Positions 56,311 to 64,000 of a stretch of 64,000 bases of DNA are shown here, one piece after another. This DNA is from an uncultured Thiotrichaceae bacterium (GTDB taxonomy: Bacteria > Pseudomonadota > Gammaproteobacteria > Thiotrichales > Thiotrichaceae), in contig CALAMO010000010.1 in the NCBI GenBank assembly GCA_937925855.1, forward strand, positions 1 to 64,000, in the 5' to 3' direction. The translations under genes were made by a program, and so were the position numbers. Within the stretch, counting starts at the first letter, position 1, and each line of letters begins with the position of its first letter. The notes beneath the pieces are model-generated. The model did not search any database, was not told the origin of the DNA, and was given only the letters and a program-made list of their open reading frames with translations.

Positions 56311-57090
56311 TTAAAAAAAGCGGAGTTGGAAATTTACGGCTTCTGGCCCTGGGTCGGAGATATGGACTGAAAACTCTTCCGGTGCGCCAGTGGGCATCAT
56401 GTGGCCTGCCTTCTTCTTGGTCATGTATTCTTCTGGCTTAAAGCGGCGCATTGCCACCACACCAGCGCTGCTGTTGAAAAAGCTGATTTCCAACAGTGGA
56501 TAAGGCTGGGCGAAGGCGGCATCATTTTGAAACGATGCGCTGACGATTAGTAGTTCAGGCGAGTTCGGATGTGAATAAACGCTTTTGCTCAGCACGCTAA
56601 TTTTTTCTACATCACGTAGCGTTTGGGTCTCGCAGTTAATGAATGCACAAAGCTGCTGTGCGATATTCGCCGTCGCGGGCTGAGCCATGAACCAATGGCG
56701 TGACGTATACAGCAGCTGCAACAGGAGTAAGCCTGCCAGTGCCGTTAGGCTAAGCCAGAGTAGTTTGCGCGAGCGTTTCCTGGATGCGCTGTGTTGTGCG
56801 GTGCTGTGGCTGCTGCCCACTCTGGGTTTGCCGTGCGTTTTGTGCCCGGACGCCTGATTAGCAGGCAGGACGCGAATGCGCGTATCGGCGGGCTTGAGAT
56901 TCGTATTATTTGCCTTGTCGGCGGATGGACTATCGCTGAAGGATCGTTCTTCTGGCAGCGTAGTTGTCAGTGCCTTCATCGCATCGAATATCGTGTCACA
57001 TTCGCCACAGCGCAGCAAACCCTGAGCCGCTGTCAGCTCTTTCATCGTGACTCGAAACACGGCTTTGCAATGACTACATTGTGTGTACAT
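56311..57090 (-). CDS. MJ0042 zinc-finger / DUF3426 membrane protein
   Basis: The 259-residue product starts MYTQCSHCKAVFRVTMKEL with two CxxC pairs (CSHC, CGEC) of the MJ0042 zinc finger. It has a basic linker, one transmembrane helix (LLWLSLTALAGLLLLQLLY) and a C-terminal DUF3426 domain (ISVLSKSVYSHPNSPELLIV, PLLEISFFN, RRFKPEEYM). This domain order is typical of proteobacteria, where the gene often lies near prmA or fis; here it lies upstream of dksA. Function unknown. Confidence 0.9.
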   Translation of the reverse strand: MYTQCSHCKAVFRVTMKELTAAQGLLRCGECDTIFDAMKALTTTLPEERSFSDSPSADKANNTNLKPADTRIRVLPANQASGHKTHGKPRVGSSHSTAQHSASRKRSRKLLWLSLTALAGLLLLQLLYTSRHWFMAQPATANIAQQLCAFINCETQTLRDVEKISVLSKSVYSHPNSPELLIVSASFQNDAAFAQPYPLLEISFFNSSAGVVAMRRFKPEEYMTKKKAGHMMPTGAPEEFSVHISDPGPEAVNFQLRFF

Positions 57091-57509
57091 TTGACCTGTT
57101 CTTAAGCATGCCTACTGATCTATTTAACATATTATCATTGCTCTTCCTGGAATCAATGACCGACCTGCTGAACCGCTTGTTTAGTGCATTAGGCTAGGTT
57201 CATTGCCTAGTCGTACCGTATTATTCACAGGCTGGGCGGTGGTGTGTATCTCTTCCTTGATCCATCATTGTGGTGTTAGTGTAGGAAAGACAGCGGCTAA
57301 GCGTACGATATGTGGTTTAAGTAAGCATTTTTTGCAGATAAACGGGGGATGCGGGTCTAGGGTCAAGCGCGGCCGGGTGCGGACGCGCCCAGTCTATCAA
57401 TGGGCACGCTATGCGACAATTTTGCCGCAGTCACCGCTTTATAACGAGTCATACGCTGCCAACAGCCCCGTCGCTGTGGGCGCTGTTGGCAGGGACGCAT
57501 TTTATAGCC
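57091..57509. other. Intergenic region, 419 bp, with a long hairpin
   Basis: No credible gene is seen. An 11-bp perfect stem CTGCCAACAGC/GCTGTTGGCAG (57456-57492, 15-nt loop) lies just past the stop codon of the His-rich SH3 gene. It could stabilise or end that transcript, although no T-run follows. The rest must contain the promoter of the DUF3426 gene. Confidence 0.5.
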
Positions 57510-58172
57510 CTAGTATTGCGTGTACTTCGGCTGTGGATTGTATTTGGGGCGCGCCATTTGTTGGGTCTGGCAGTTGTAGCGATGTTCGTGAGCGTTATCG
57601 CCATTGCCGTGAGTGTGAGTCACTGAATTTGTACAGGGGTTTGCTGGATGTGAATGGGTTTGAGCGTTTTGCTGGCCTGTGGGCTGTGCCAGCTGTTGGC
57701 CCTGGTCACAGTTGTAGTTGTGCTGGTGACTGTTACTGCCATTGGGATGCGTGTGGCTGACTGAGCGGGTGCAGCGGTTGGCAGCATGGGTGTGTGTATT
57801 TGCGCTGCCTGTGGCGTTCTGGTCGGACTGCTGGTACTGGGTGTTGACCTGTGCACCCGGCGCTATATCGGTTGTTAGGTAAAAGTCGTTCACCCAGCCA
57901 ATCTGGCCTAGCCAGACGATTTCGGCCCAGTTGGAGCTGCCGACCTGAGTGTTTCTGCCGGTGCCGAGAATGGTTTTGCCGTTGGCGGGAATCGTGCCGA
58001 TCACCGCCTGCTGCGTACCGGCACTTGCGCGAATATTGAGGACATCATCGGACGCTACATTAGTGACCTGATAGAAGGCTTCATTCGCCTGTGCGGTCGC
58101 TGAGAAAAGGCTGGCTGCAATGAATGCAAGCAATACCGCCGCAGCGGTTTTGAATAAGTCGGGTGCTCTCAT
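57510..58172 (-). CDS. Secreted SH3-domain protein with tandem His/Cys-rich repeats
   Basis: The 220-residue product has a signal peptide (AAAVLLAFIAASLFSATAQA) and an SH3 domain at about 33-100 (DDVLNIRASAGTQQAV, GWVNDFYL). Two 31-residue repeats follow at 125-155 and 171-201, with the pattern THxHxANxC, SVxHTHxNG, NxHxHxYNC. The dense His and Cys suggest periplasmic metal binding; this is inference. The SH3 domain is paralogous to that of 48185, but the C-terminal part is different. Confidence 0.82.
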   Translation of the reverse strand: MRAPDLFKTAAAVLLAFIAASLFSATAQANEAFYQVTNVASDDVLNIRASAGTQQAVIGTIPANGKTILGTGRNTQVGSSNWAEIVWLGQIGWVNDFYLTTDIAPGAQVNTQYQQSDQNATGSANTHTHAANRCTRSVSHTHPNGSNSHQHNYNCDQGQQLAQPTGQQNAQTHSHPANPCTNSVTHTHGNGDNAHEHRYNCQTQQMARPKYNPQPKYTQY

Positions 58173-58267
58173 GGGGTAAATCCTTTTGCTATGGCCTGAG
58201 TGAATTAAACGTTACCAGGCCGTTATTGTAGTACGGGAGAGGGATAAATTGGAAAAACGATTGAAAA

Positions 58268-60037
58268 TTAGGCTTTAATGTCTGGCGGCGAGCGTTTGAA
58301 TCTTAAATGCTGCTGGTAAGGAAAAACATCCTCAAAAATACCGTCTTTAATATTTTGCTGCTTCTGCTGCCAATAACGCGCGTCCAACAAGTCTTTGTGA
58401 TAGCGCATAAATATCTTTTTCACTCTGGGGTTAGTGAGTAAAAAGGTAGAGAACTCTTCCGGGAACACATCGTTGGGGGCAATCGAATACCAGGGTTCCG
58501 CGCTGAACATATCCTCTGGGAATAGCGGTGCTGGAATTTTGCGGAAATGGCATTCCGTCATATAAGTAATTTCATCGTAGTCATAAAAAACAATGCGCCC
58601 GAGCTGGGTGACGCCAAAGTTCTTATAAAGGAAATCACCGGGGAAAATATTAGCGGCTGCGAGCTGTTTAATAGCATCGCCGTAGTCTTTAATCACCACC
58701 TCCAGCTGTTCATCGCTGGCATCCTGCATAAACATATTGAGCGGTGTCATGCGCCGTTCCATGTAGACATGGCGCAACACAATCTGCTCGCGCTCAAAGA
58801 AAATACTGCTGGCACAGGTTTGTTTTAACTCTTCAAGCAAGGCGGGTTCAAAGCGAGCAATCGGCAGGGAGACGTTGGAATACTCCAGCATATCGGCCAT
58901 GCGGCCGACCCGGTCATGGCGTTTGACCAGTTGGTATTTTTCTTCGACCTGTTTACGGGTGAAGTCCTTCTGTGGGGCAAATTTGTCCTTAATGATTTTA
59001 AAGACATAGCGGTAGGACGGCAGGGTGAACACCGCCATAACCATGCCCTTAATACCGGGGGCGACGACGAATTGATCGTGTGAATGCTTGAGATGATGCA
59101 GAAAATGCCGGTAGAAATCAGATTTGCCCTGCTTATGTAAGCCGATGGCCGAATACAGTTCGGAGCGGTTGCGCTCGGGTAGAATCGTGCGTAAAAACGT
59201 GATGATGGACGAGGGCACCTGATATTCCACCATGAAATAGGCCTGTGAATAGCTGAACACAACGGAGAGTTCTTCGGCATCAATCAGTAGCGTATCAAGA
59301 TACAGCTGGCCCAGCTCATTATTCATTACGCTAAAGGCAAAGCCACCTTCACGCCGCCCATTGATATAGTGGCCGACAATATAAGCGGCTTTATTACGGA
59401 AGAACGGGCGACAAATAACCCGGAGCTGAAAATTAAGGTGCACCTCCCGCTGCGCTCGGCCCGGAAATTTACGCACCAGGTTGCGAATCGCGCTGTTAAT
59501 ATCGCGCTCAAGGTCTTCAAACGGCAGGGAAAAGCCCTGGTCTAGCACCAGCTGCTTGAGCGCGGTTTTCAGGTGATTATGCTGGGGGTAATAACAGCGA
59601 TAGCAGTTTTCCTCGCCTGCGGGCGGCTCAATATAATCGGTGGAGATGGAGTTGCGCAGAAAGATAAATTCCTGAGTGTAATACTGCATTGGAAACTGAT
59701 GACAGAACACCGAGTTGAAAAACGTTTCGGCGAGTTCGGGCTGTTTATGCGTGGCGAGGAGGTGAATATAGGACTGCTTTACTTGCTGCCACAGCGCAGG
59801 GTCTAGCTCATTAATGTCATAATCCGTGCGCACCCGTGCGAGCGTTTCTGAGACGCGCTCATCGTAGAGGACGATACGTTTGCGAGAGGCTTGTTGGACA
59901 TCTTGCCAGCACGCATTTTCGAAGCGTCGGATCGCGCCTGAAGTAATCTGCTGAAAAAGGGTGAAGTGGAGATTGAAGCCTTCTAGCAGCGTAGCAGCAA
60001 TCGATTGTGCCAGCGTTGGTGTGTTTGGCACAGTCAT
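58268..60037 (-). CDS. aceK: Isocitrate dehydrogenase kinase/phosphatase
   Basis: The 589-residue bifunctional enzyme phosphorylates and dephosphorylates isocitrate dehydrogenase to steer carbon into the glyoxylate shunt. Recognisable blocks are QYYTQEFIFLRNSISTDYIE, GIKGMVMAVFTLPSYRYVFK and IVFYDYDEITYMTECHFR, with the catalytic aspartates. Length is normal. The aceA and aceB genes are not in the window; it stands alone. Confidence 0.97.
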   Translation of the reverse strand: MTVPNTPTLAQSIAATLLEGFNLHFTLFQQITSGAIRRFENACWQDVQQASRKRIVLYDERVSETLARVRTDYDINELDPALWQQVKQSYIHLLATHKQPELAETFFNSVFCHQFPMQYYTQEFIFLRNSISTDYIEPPAGEENCYRCYYPQHNHLKTALKQLVLDQGFSLPFEDLERDINSAIRNLVRKFPGRAQREVHLNFQLRVICRPFFRNKAAYIVGHYINGRREGGFAFSVMNNELGQLYLDTLLIDAEELSVVFSYSQAYFMVEYQVPSSIITFLRTILPERNRSELYSAIGLHKQGKSDFYRHFLHHLKHSHDQFVVAPGIKGMVMAVFTLPSYRYVFKIIKDKFAPQKDFTRKQVEEKYQLVKRHDRVGRMADMLEYSNVSLPIARFEPALLEELKQTCASSIFFEREQIVLRHVYMERRMTPLNMFMQDASDEQLEVVIKDYGDAIKQLAAANIFPGDFLYKNFGVTQLGRIVFYDYDEITYMTECHFRKIPAPLFPEDMFSAEPWYSIAPNDVFPEEFSTFLLTNPRVKKIFMRYHKDLLDARYWQQKQQNIKDGIFEDVFPYQQHLRFKRSPPDIKA

Positions 60038-60086
60038 TTATACGGTCATCTATTGCAGCTCGCCTGCTGCGCGGGCAGCGGGTCGG

Positions 60087-61109
60087 TTATTCCGTAGCAT
60101 AGGGCAGCTCAAGCCGCTGTACCGTTTGGCCATCCAGAGTGAGTTCAGCCTCAAGGGCAGTGGTTCTCATGACCGCTAGCGCCTCGGCTTTACCCGTTGG
60201 ATTTAGGCAGGCGTTGAGGATTTGTCCGGCCTCTTGCCCGTTGCTGTCATCTATGCGTGCGCCCACCGCCGGCGGCTCAAAACTGTCGATCGCAATGCGG
60301 TATAGCTGGCGCTTATTCTTCCCCAGATACTTGAGGCGGGCCACCACCTCCTGACCCGGGAAGCAGCCTTTGGAGAAGCTAATGGCATCAATCAGGTGTA
60401 GGTTCATCATCTGTGGCACCCAGGCTTCACTGCTGGCAGCGGTCACCTGCGGGATACCGGCTTCGATCTCAAAATAATCCCAGGCACCGCGACCTACGCC
60501 GGTAGCATGCACGTCCAGTTTCTCCCACAGCTTACGCGCTGCGGCACTGTCGCCGAAGATCTCAAACCTAGGGACGGAAGCGGGGCGCCGCACAATGCTC
60601 AGATTATCATACGCCACCACGGCCATGGGCTGGGTGGGGATCGTGCCGATAATATCACGCAGGCGCTGTTCGCCGCGTGGATCAGCATAGCCAAAATGCA
60701 CGAGGCTGTTGCCTGCCTCTTGCAGGGTGACCTGAGAGCGCATGACAAACATGCGCAGGCGTTTTAAGACCGACTCCACTAAATCAGCTGCCAGAACCAG
60801 GTAATAGGTGTCCTGGTGCTGTATCAGTTGCAGCGTGGTAATGGCGCGGCCTTTGGGGGAGCTGTAGGACGTAAGCTGAGCCTGTGTGGCGCTGACCGCA
60901 TTCAAGTCATTGCTGAGCTGGCCCTGTAAAAAAGTCTGTGCATCCGCGCCGCTGACGCTGAGTAAGCCGATATGTGATAAATCGCAGAGGATAGCGCCCT
61001 GTGGCGGGATGCGACGTTCGCGTTCCGGGTTGCCAAAGTGGGTCAGTGTATCGCTTGTGTCAAATTCTGCGCCGTGGTGGCTGAGAAATTGCTTCCAGTC
61101 TGCTTTCAT
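60087..61109 (-). CDS. ygfZ: tRNA-modifying/iron-sulfur repair protein YgfZ
   Basis: The 340-residue folate-binding protein related to the glycine-cleavage T protein carries the YgfZ signature KGCFPGQEVVARLKYLG. It helps maintain certain Fe-S enzymes such as MiaB, whose gene is also in the window. It lies 33 bp downstream of the peptidyl-prolyl isomerase gene on the same strand. Confidence 0.94.
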   Translation of the reverse strand: MKADWKQFLSHHGAEFDTSDTLTHFGNPERERRIPPQGAILCDLSHIGLLSVSGADAQTFLQGQLSNDLNAVSATQAQLTSYSSPKGRAITTLQLIQHQDTYYLVLAADLVESVLKRLRMFVMRSQVTLQEAGNSLVHFGYADPRGEQRLRDIIGTIPTQPMAVVAYDNLSIVRRPASVPRFEIFGDSAAARKLWEKLDVHATGVGRGAWDYFEIEAGIPQVTAASSEAWVPQMMNLHLIDAISFSKGCFPGQEVVARLKYLGKNKRQLYRIAIDSFEPPAVGARIDDSNGQEAGQILNACLNPTGKAEALAVMRTTALEAELTLDGQTVQRLELPYATE

Positions 61110-61142
61110 TCCTGTTATTTCCTTATCAGCGTTGTCGGGCGA

Positions 61143-62033
61143 TTATTCCGTTTTTTCTGCGGCGTCTTCGGCAGCAGCCTCTTGGTCTGCCTTAGGTGGC
61201 GGGGCAGGTTTGTCTTTATATAAAACTTTAATCTCCGCCGCTGCGCGCAAGGTCTGCATATACTCCAGCATTTTGCTTTGTTCCAGCTGCCGCTTGAGTT
61301 GTGGCTTCATATTCTCCATCTCTGGCAGCTTAACGTCACGTTTCTCTTCCATCTTGATGACATGCCAGCCAAATTGGGTTTCTACCGGTGCGGTGGTGAC
61401 CTGGCCGGGCTCCATGGCGACAACGGCCTCCGCGAAGGGTTTTACCATGCTTTCCGGTTTAAACCAGCCGAGGTCGCCGCCGGTTGGGCCAGACGGGCCG
61501 GTCGATTTTTCTTGGGCCAGTTCCGCAAAATCTTTGCCGGTTTTCAGCGTTTCAATGAGCGCTGTGCCTTCATCTTCTGTTTTAACCAGAATATGGCGCG
61601 CTTTATATTCGTGCCGCGGCATATTGGCGATACGTTCTTCATAAGCCGCCTGGAGATCGTCCTCAGAAATCTCCAGCGAGCTGGCTTTTTCCTGCATCCA
61701 GGTATTGAGAATCAGTTTGTCCGCGAAGTTTTTCACCCGCGCTTTGATGTCTTCGCGTTCCCGAAAACCGGCTTTTGCCGCTTCCTGGCGAGCTAACTCA
61801 GTGACGATTAAGTCGTCCAGCAGCGCTTTTTCATCGACCTCCGCTTCGGGGCGCTGGCGTTTTGCCATGTCGACGACGGAGAGCAGCGTGCTCTCGTTGA
61901 TATCTGTACCATTAACAATAGCGATGAGTTCATCGCCTGTGGTTTCAGCCGTTGTTTCTGCCGCAGCAGGGCCAAATGCCAAACTAAGCCCGATTAAACT
62001 ACTTGCGATTAATAGATTAGTGTTGATTCGCAT
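61143..62033 (-). CDS. Periplasmic peptidyl-prolyl isomerase (parvulin type)
   Basis: The 296-residue protein has a signal peptide (LLIASSLIGLSLAFGPAAA) and a SurA-like N-terminal helical part. Its parvulin domain (YKARHILVKTEDEGTALIETL, GDLGWFKPESMVKPFAEAV, FGWHVIKMEEKRDV) is of the PpiC/PrsA class. A charged Lys/Ala/Glu tail ends the protein. It assists folding of exported proteins. Confidence 0.94.
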   Translation of the reverse strand: MRINTNLLIASSLIGLSLAFGPAAAETTAETTGDELIAIVNGTDINESTLLSVVDMAKRQRPEAEVDEKALLDDLIVTELARQEAAKAGFREREDIKARVKNFADKLILNTWMQEKASSLEISEDDLQAAYEERIANMPRHEYKARHILVKTEDEGTALIETLKTGKDFAELAQEKSTGPSGPTGGDLGWFKPESMVKPFAEAVVAMEPGQVTTAPVETQFGWHVIKMEEKRDVKLPEMENMKPQLKRQLEQSKMLEYMQTLRAAAEIKVLYKDKPAPPPKADQEAAAEDAAEKTE

Positions 62034-62045
62034 GCCTGATTGTCC

Positions 62046-62345
62046 TCAAGGTAACACTTTTTTAAAAGGTTTAACGTTTACGTTCTGATAAACACCGGCT
62101 GCAAGGTAGGGGTCAGTATTGGCCCAGTCAGTTGCCGCCTGTAATGACTCAAATTCTGCGATAATGACGCTGCCGCTGAAGCCTGTGCTGCCGGGGTCAT
62201 CGCTGTCTATCGCTGGGTTGGGGCCAGCAATGATAAGGCGGCCCTCTGCTTTCAACTGTACTAGGCGTTCGACGTGCGCCGGGCGAGCGGCCAAACGCTT
62301 TTCCAGGCTGTTGCTGACATCTTCACCTACAATCGAATAGAGCAT
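62046..62345 (-). CDS. YciI family protein
   Basis: The 99-residue product starts [20 protein letters not shown] and contains [20 protein letters not shown] and [21 protein letters not shown], the standard YciI pattern. This is a small ferredoxin-like dimer of unknown reaction. It lies 12 bp upstream of the isomerase gene; a YciI-PpiC-YgfZ string on one strand suggests one operon. Confidence 0.94.
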   Translation of the reverse strand: MLYSIVGEDVSNSLEKRLAARPAHVERLVQLKAEGRLIIAGPNPAIDSDDPGSTGFSGSVIIAEFESLQAATDWANTDPYLAAGVYQNVNVKPFKKVLP

Positions 62346-62460
62346 TTATTAGGTTCCTTATTCAAGACTTAGCCTGTAAAATCGTGCATTTTATATGATA
62401 AGCAGACCCGGCGGCCATAGCATTGAATCAATATTTACCGTGTTACCCTGAGTTAAGCCC

Positions 62461-63087
62461 TTGAGCCAGTACTTTGAAGTGCACCCGGATAATCCACAAA
62501 AACGCCTGTTGCGTCAGGCCGTACAGATTATCCGCGATGGTGGCGTTGTCGTCTACCCAACAGATTCTAGCTATGCGATAGGTTGTCATCTCGGTGATAA
62601 AGCGGCGATGGAGCGCATTCGGCGTATCCGGCGCTTAAATGACAAGCATAATTTTACTTTGGTGTGCCGCGATTTGTCTGAAATCGCGCATTATGCCCAA
62701 GTCGATAATATGAACTACCGCCTGTTGAAATCCCTCACGCCTGGCCCCTATACGTTTATTTTAAAAGCGACTCGTGAAGTGCCGCGCCGCCTACAAAATC
62801 CACGTCGCAAGACCATTGGCCTGCGTATTCCCGACCATATTGTGGCGCAGGAATTTTTACAGGAGCTGAACGAACCCCTGATGTCGAGCACGCTGATTTT
62901 GCCCGGTGATGACCTGCCGTTGAACGACCCTTTTCAGATTCGCCTCCAACTGGAACATCAGGTTGATTTAGTAATCGACGGTGGTTTTTGTGGCTACGAA
63001 CCGACGACCGTGGTTGATTTAATGGAGGGGCGCCCTGAAGTTCTTCGTCATGGGCGCGGTGATCTTGACTGGCTGGTTGAACATTGA
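62461..63087 (+). CDS. yciO: YciO (Sua5/YrdC family) protein
   Basis: The 208-residue product matches YciO, of the threonylcarbamoyl-AMP synthase fold: HPDNPQKRLLRQAVQIIRDG, VVVYPTDSSYAIGCHLGDK and KSLTPGPYTFILKATREVP. It starts with TTG (TTG AGC CAG), as no ATG or GTG gives the family N-terminus. YciO itself has weak or uncertain tRNA t6A activity. It is the first gene of the group leading to trpS. Confidence 0.93.
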   Translation: MSQYFEVHPDNPQKRLLRQAVQIIRDGGVVVYPTDSSYAIGCHLGDKAAMERIRRIRRLNDKHNFTLVCRDLSEIAHYAQVDNMNYRLLKSLTPGPYTFILKATREVPRRLQNPRRKTIGLRIPDHIVAQEFLQELNEPLMSSTLILPGDDLPLNDPFQIRLQLEHQVDLVIDGGFCGYEPTTVVDLMEGRPEVLRHGRGDLDWLVEH

Positions 63088-63241
63088 GGATGATGCGACG
63101 CCTGCGATGCGGCCAGATTTTATGTGGCCATTCGAGAACCACCGCGCGGCACGCCGTTACATAAGGCGTGGGTTAATCATTTAGCGGCCAGTAAATTAAA
63201 TTGGCGGACAATAAAATAGGGTAATAACGTGGATAACGATA

Positions 63242-63910
63242 ATGGGTAATTTTAGTTTGGAAGGTTTCATCTACGCTTTGGCAGTGGGTGCTATTCCAGT
63301 ATTGTTCGCGATTACGCTGCATGAAGTGGCCCACGGCTGGGCGGCCAATCGGCTCGGCGATAGCACCGCTAAGATGCTGGGGCGGCTGTCGCTCAACCCG
63401 ATTCGTCATATCGACCCCATTGGCACAGTGGCTATTCCTGCTTTCCTGTTAATTATGGGGTCGCCTTTCCTGTTTGGCTGGGCAAAGCCAGTGCCGGTGA
63501 ATTTCCGTAATCTCAAGCATTATCGACGCGATATGATTCTGGTCGCCGCCGCTGGGCCCGCCGCCAATTTTGTGATGGCGACATTTTGGATGCTGGCTTT
63601 GGGGCTTATTTACGTCATGGCCGCTGGCACGCCGGTCGGTGATGGCTTTGTGCAGATGGCTAGCGTTGGCGTGACCATTAATCTCCTGCTGATGGTATTT
63701 AATCTTATCCCCATTCCGCCGCTGGATGGTGGGCGTGTCCTGTCTGGTTTGGCACCACCGGCTATTTCAGACCTGCTGGATCGTATTGAACCCTTTGGTT
63801 TTATGATTGTTATCGCACTGATGATTTCTGGTATCCTGTGGAGCATTATTAATCCAGTCATCAGTGGATTAACCTCTCTGCTGCAAAACATACTTTTATT
63901 CTGGCTATAG
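63242..63910 (+). CDS. Site-2 protease family (M50) membrane protein
   Basis: The 222-residue integral membrane protease has HEVAH at 27-31 (zinc ligands H27 and H31, catalytic E28) and NLIPIPPLDGGRV with the third-ligand aspartate, plus about five membrane helices. It lacks a PDZ domain, so it is the short form. In gammaproteobacteria this gene sits just before trpS, as here, with 15 bp between. Confidence 0.95.
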   Translation: MGNFSLEGFIYALAVGAIPVLFAITLHEVAHGWAANRLGDSTAKMLGRLSLNPIRHIDPIGTVAIPAFLLIMGSPFLFGWAKPVPVNFRNLKHYRRDMILVAAAGPAANFVMATFWMLALGLIYVMAAGTPVGDGFVQMASVGVTINLLLMVFNLIPIPPLDGGRVLSGLAPPAISDLLDRIEPFGFMIVIALMISGILWSIINPVISGLTSLLQNILLFWL

Positions 63911-63925
63911 GTTTAAGGAACACAA

Positions 63926-64000
63926 GTGAGCACAACGCCGTTGCAAAACCAGCGTATCGTTTCGGGCATGCGCCCAACTGGAAAACTCCACCTCGGACAT
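63926..64000 (+). CDS. trpS: Tryptophanyl-tRNA synthetase (5' end, cut by window)
   Basis: The last 25 codons begin GTG AGC and read MSTTPLQNQRIVSGMRPTGK, followed by LHLGH, the HIGH motif of tryptophanyl-tRNA synthetase. AAGGA lies 8 nt before the GTG. The gene continues past the right edge. Confidence 0.93.
   Translation, partial: MSTTPLQNQRIVSGMRPTGKLHLGH

Noticed and set aside
57203-57760. 185-codon plus-strand frame rich in Cys and Gly
   Set aside because: Its second half is the antisense of the His/Cys repeats of the secreted SH3 protein, whose signal peptide and domain structure show that the minus strand is coding.

Overview
The window is chromosomal DNA of a gammaproteobacterium, inferred from gene content and order. 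The run pyrG-kdsA-eno-ftsB-ispD-ispF, dksA followed by gluQRS, zipA, aceK, miaB, and a YciO/site-2 protease/trpS group all have the gammaproteobacterial pattern, and a subtype I-F CRISPR array fits the same class. Genus cannot be fixed from the sequence alone. No tRNA or rRNA gene and no complete insertion sequence was seen.

Layout. 1-2.0 kb: the leader-distal end of a type I-F CRISPR array (its cas genes must lie left of the window), a decayed RelE/HigB-type toxin gene, a gamma-glutamylcyclotransferase-like gene, and a 159-bp MITE with CTAG target duplications. 2.2-6.9 kb: a cobalt-type nitrile hydratase operon (alpha, beta, accessory protein) coupled to an OtnC-like aldolase, facing an MFS transporter and an Ldh-family dehydrogenase. 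7.0-9.2 kb: a VapBC pair and a TIR-transmembrane-FGE protein. 9.2-24.7 kb: mostly housekeeping genes (sulfurtransferase, cold shock protein, MipA porin, metG, DUF349 protein, zipA, aspS, two related outer-membrane barrels, fmdB, SDR). 24.7-29.5 kb: an operon for a LivHM-type importer, lacking ATPase genes, plus a choline-sulfatase-like enzyme. 29.8 kb: msrB.

30.4-40.5 kb is the most distinctive part. It is a catabolic regulon with two Gfo/Idh/MocA dehydrogenases, a phytanoyl-CoA-type dioxygenase, a protein resembling LCIB-type carbonic anhydrases, a class II aldolase, an IolC-like kinase, a TIM-barrel isomerase, and a LacI-family regulator. Two identical 16-bp palindromic LacI-type operators and a third related one sit at the two divergent promoter regions. 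The regulator itself appears to start at an AUC codon behind a perfect Shine-Dalgarno sequence. The gene set resembles inositol catabolism but lacks iolB, iolD and other core genes, so the substrate is unknown.

40.5-47.8 kb: small accessory genes (Cys-rich lipoprotein, YciI, Uma2), transporters, a toxin-antitoxin scrapyard (truncated PIN gene, RHH antitoxin, intact VapBC), yaeQ and miaB. 48-64 kb: core genes, with two SH3-type secreted proteins sharing the same N-terminal domain; one ends in a tandem His/Cys repeat. The window ends inside trpS.
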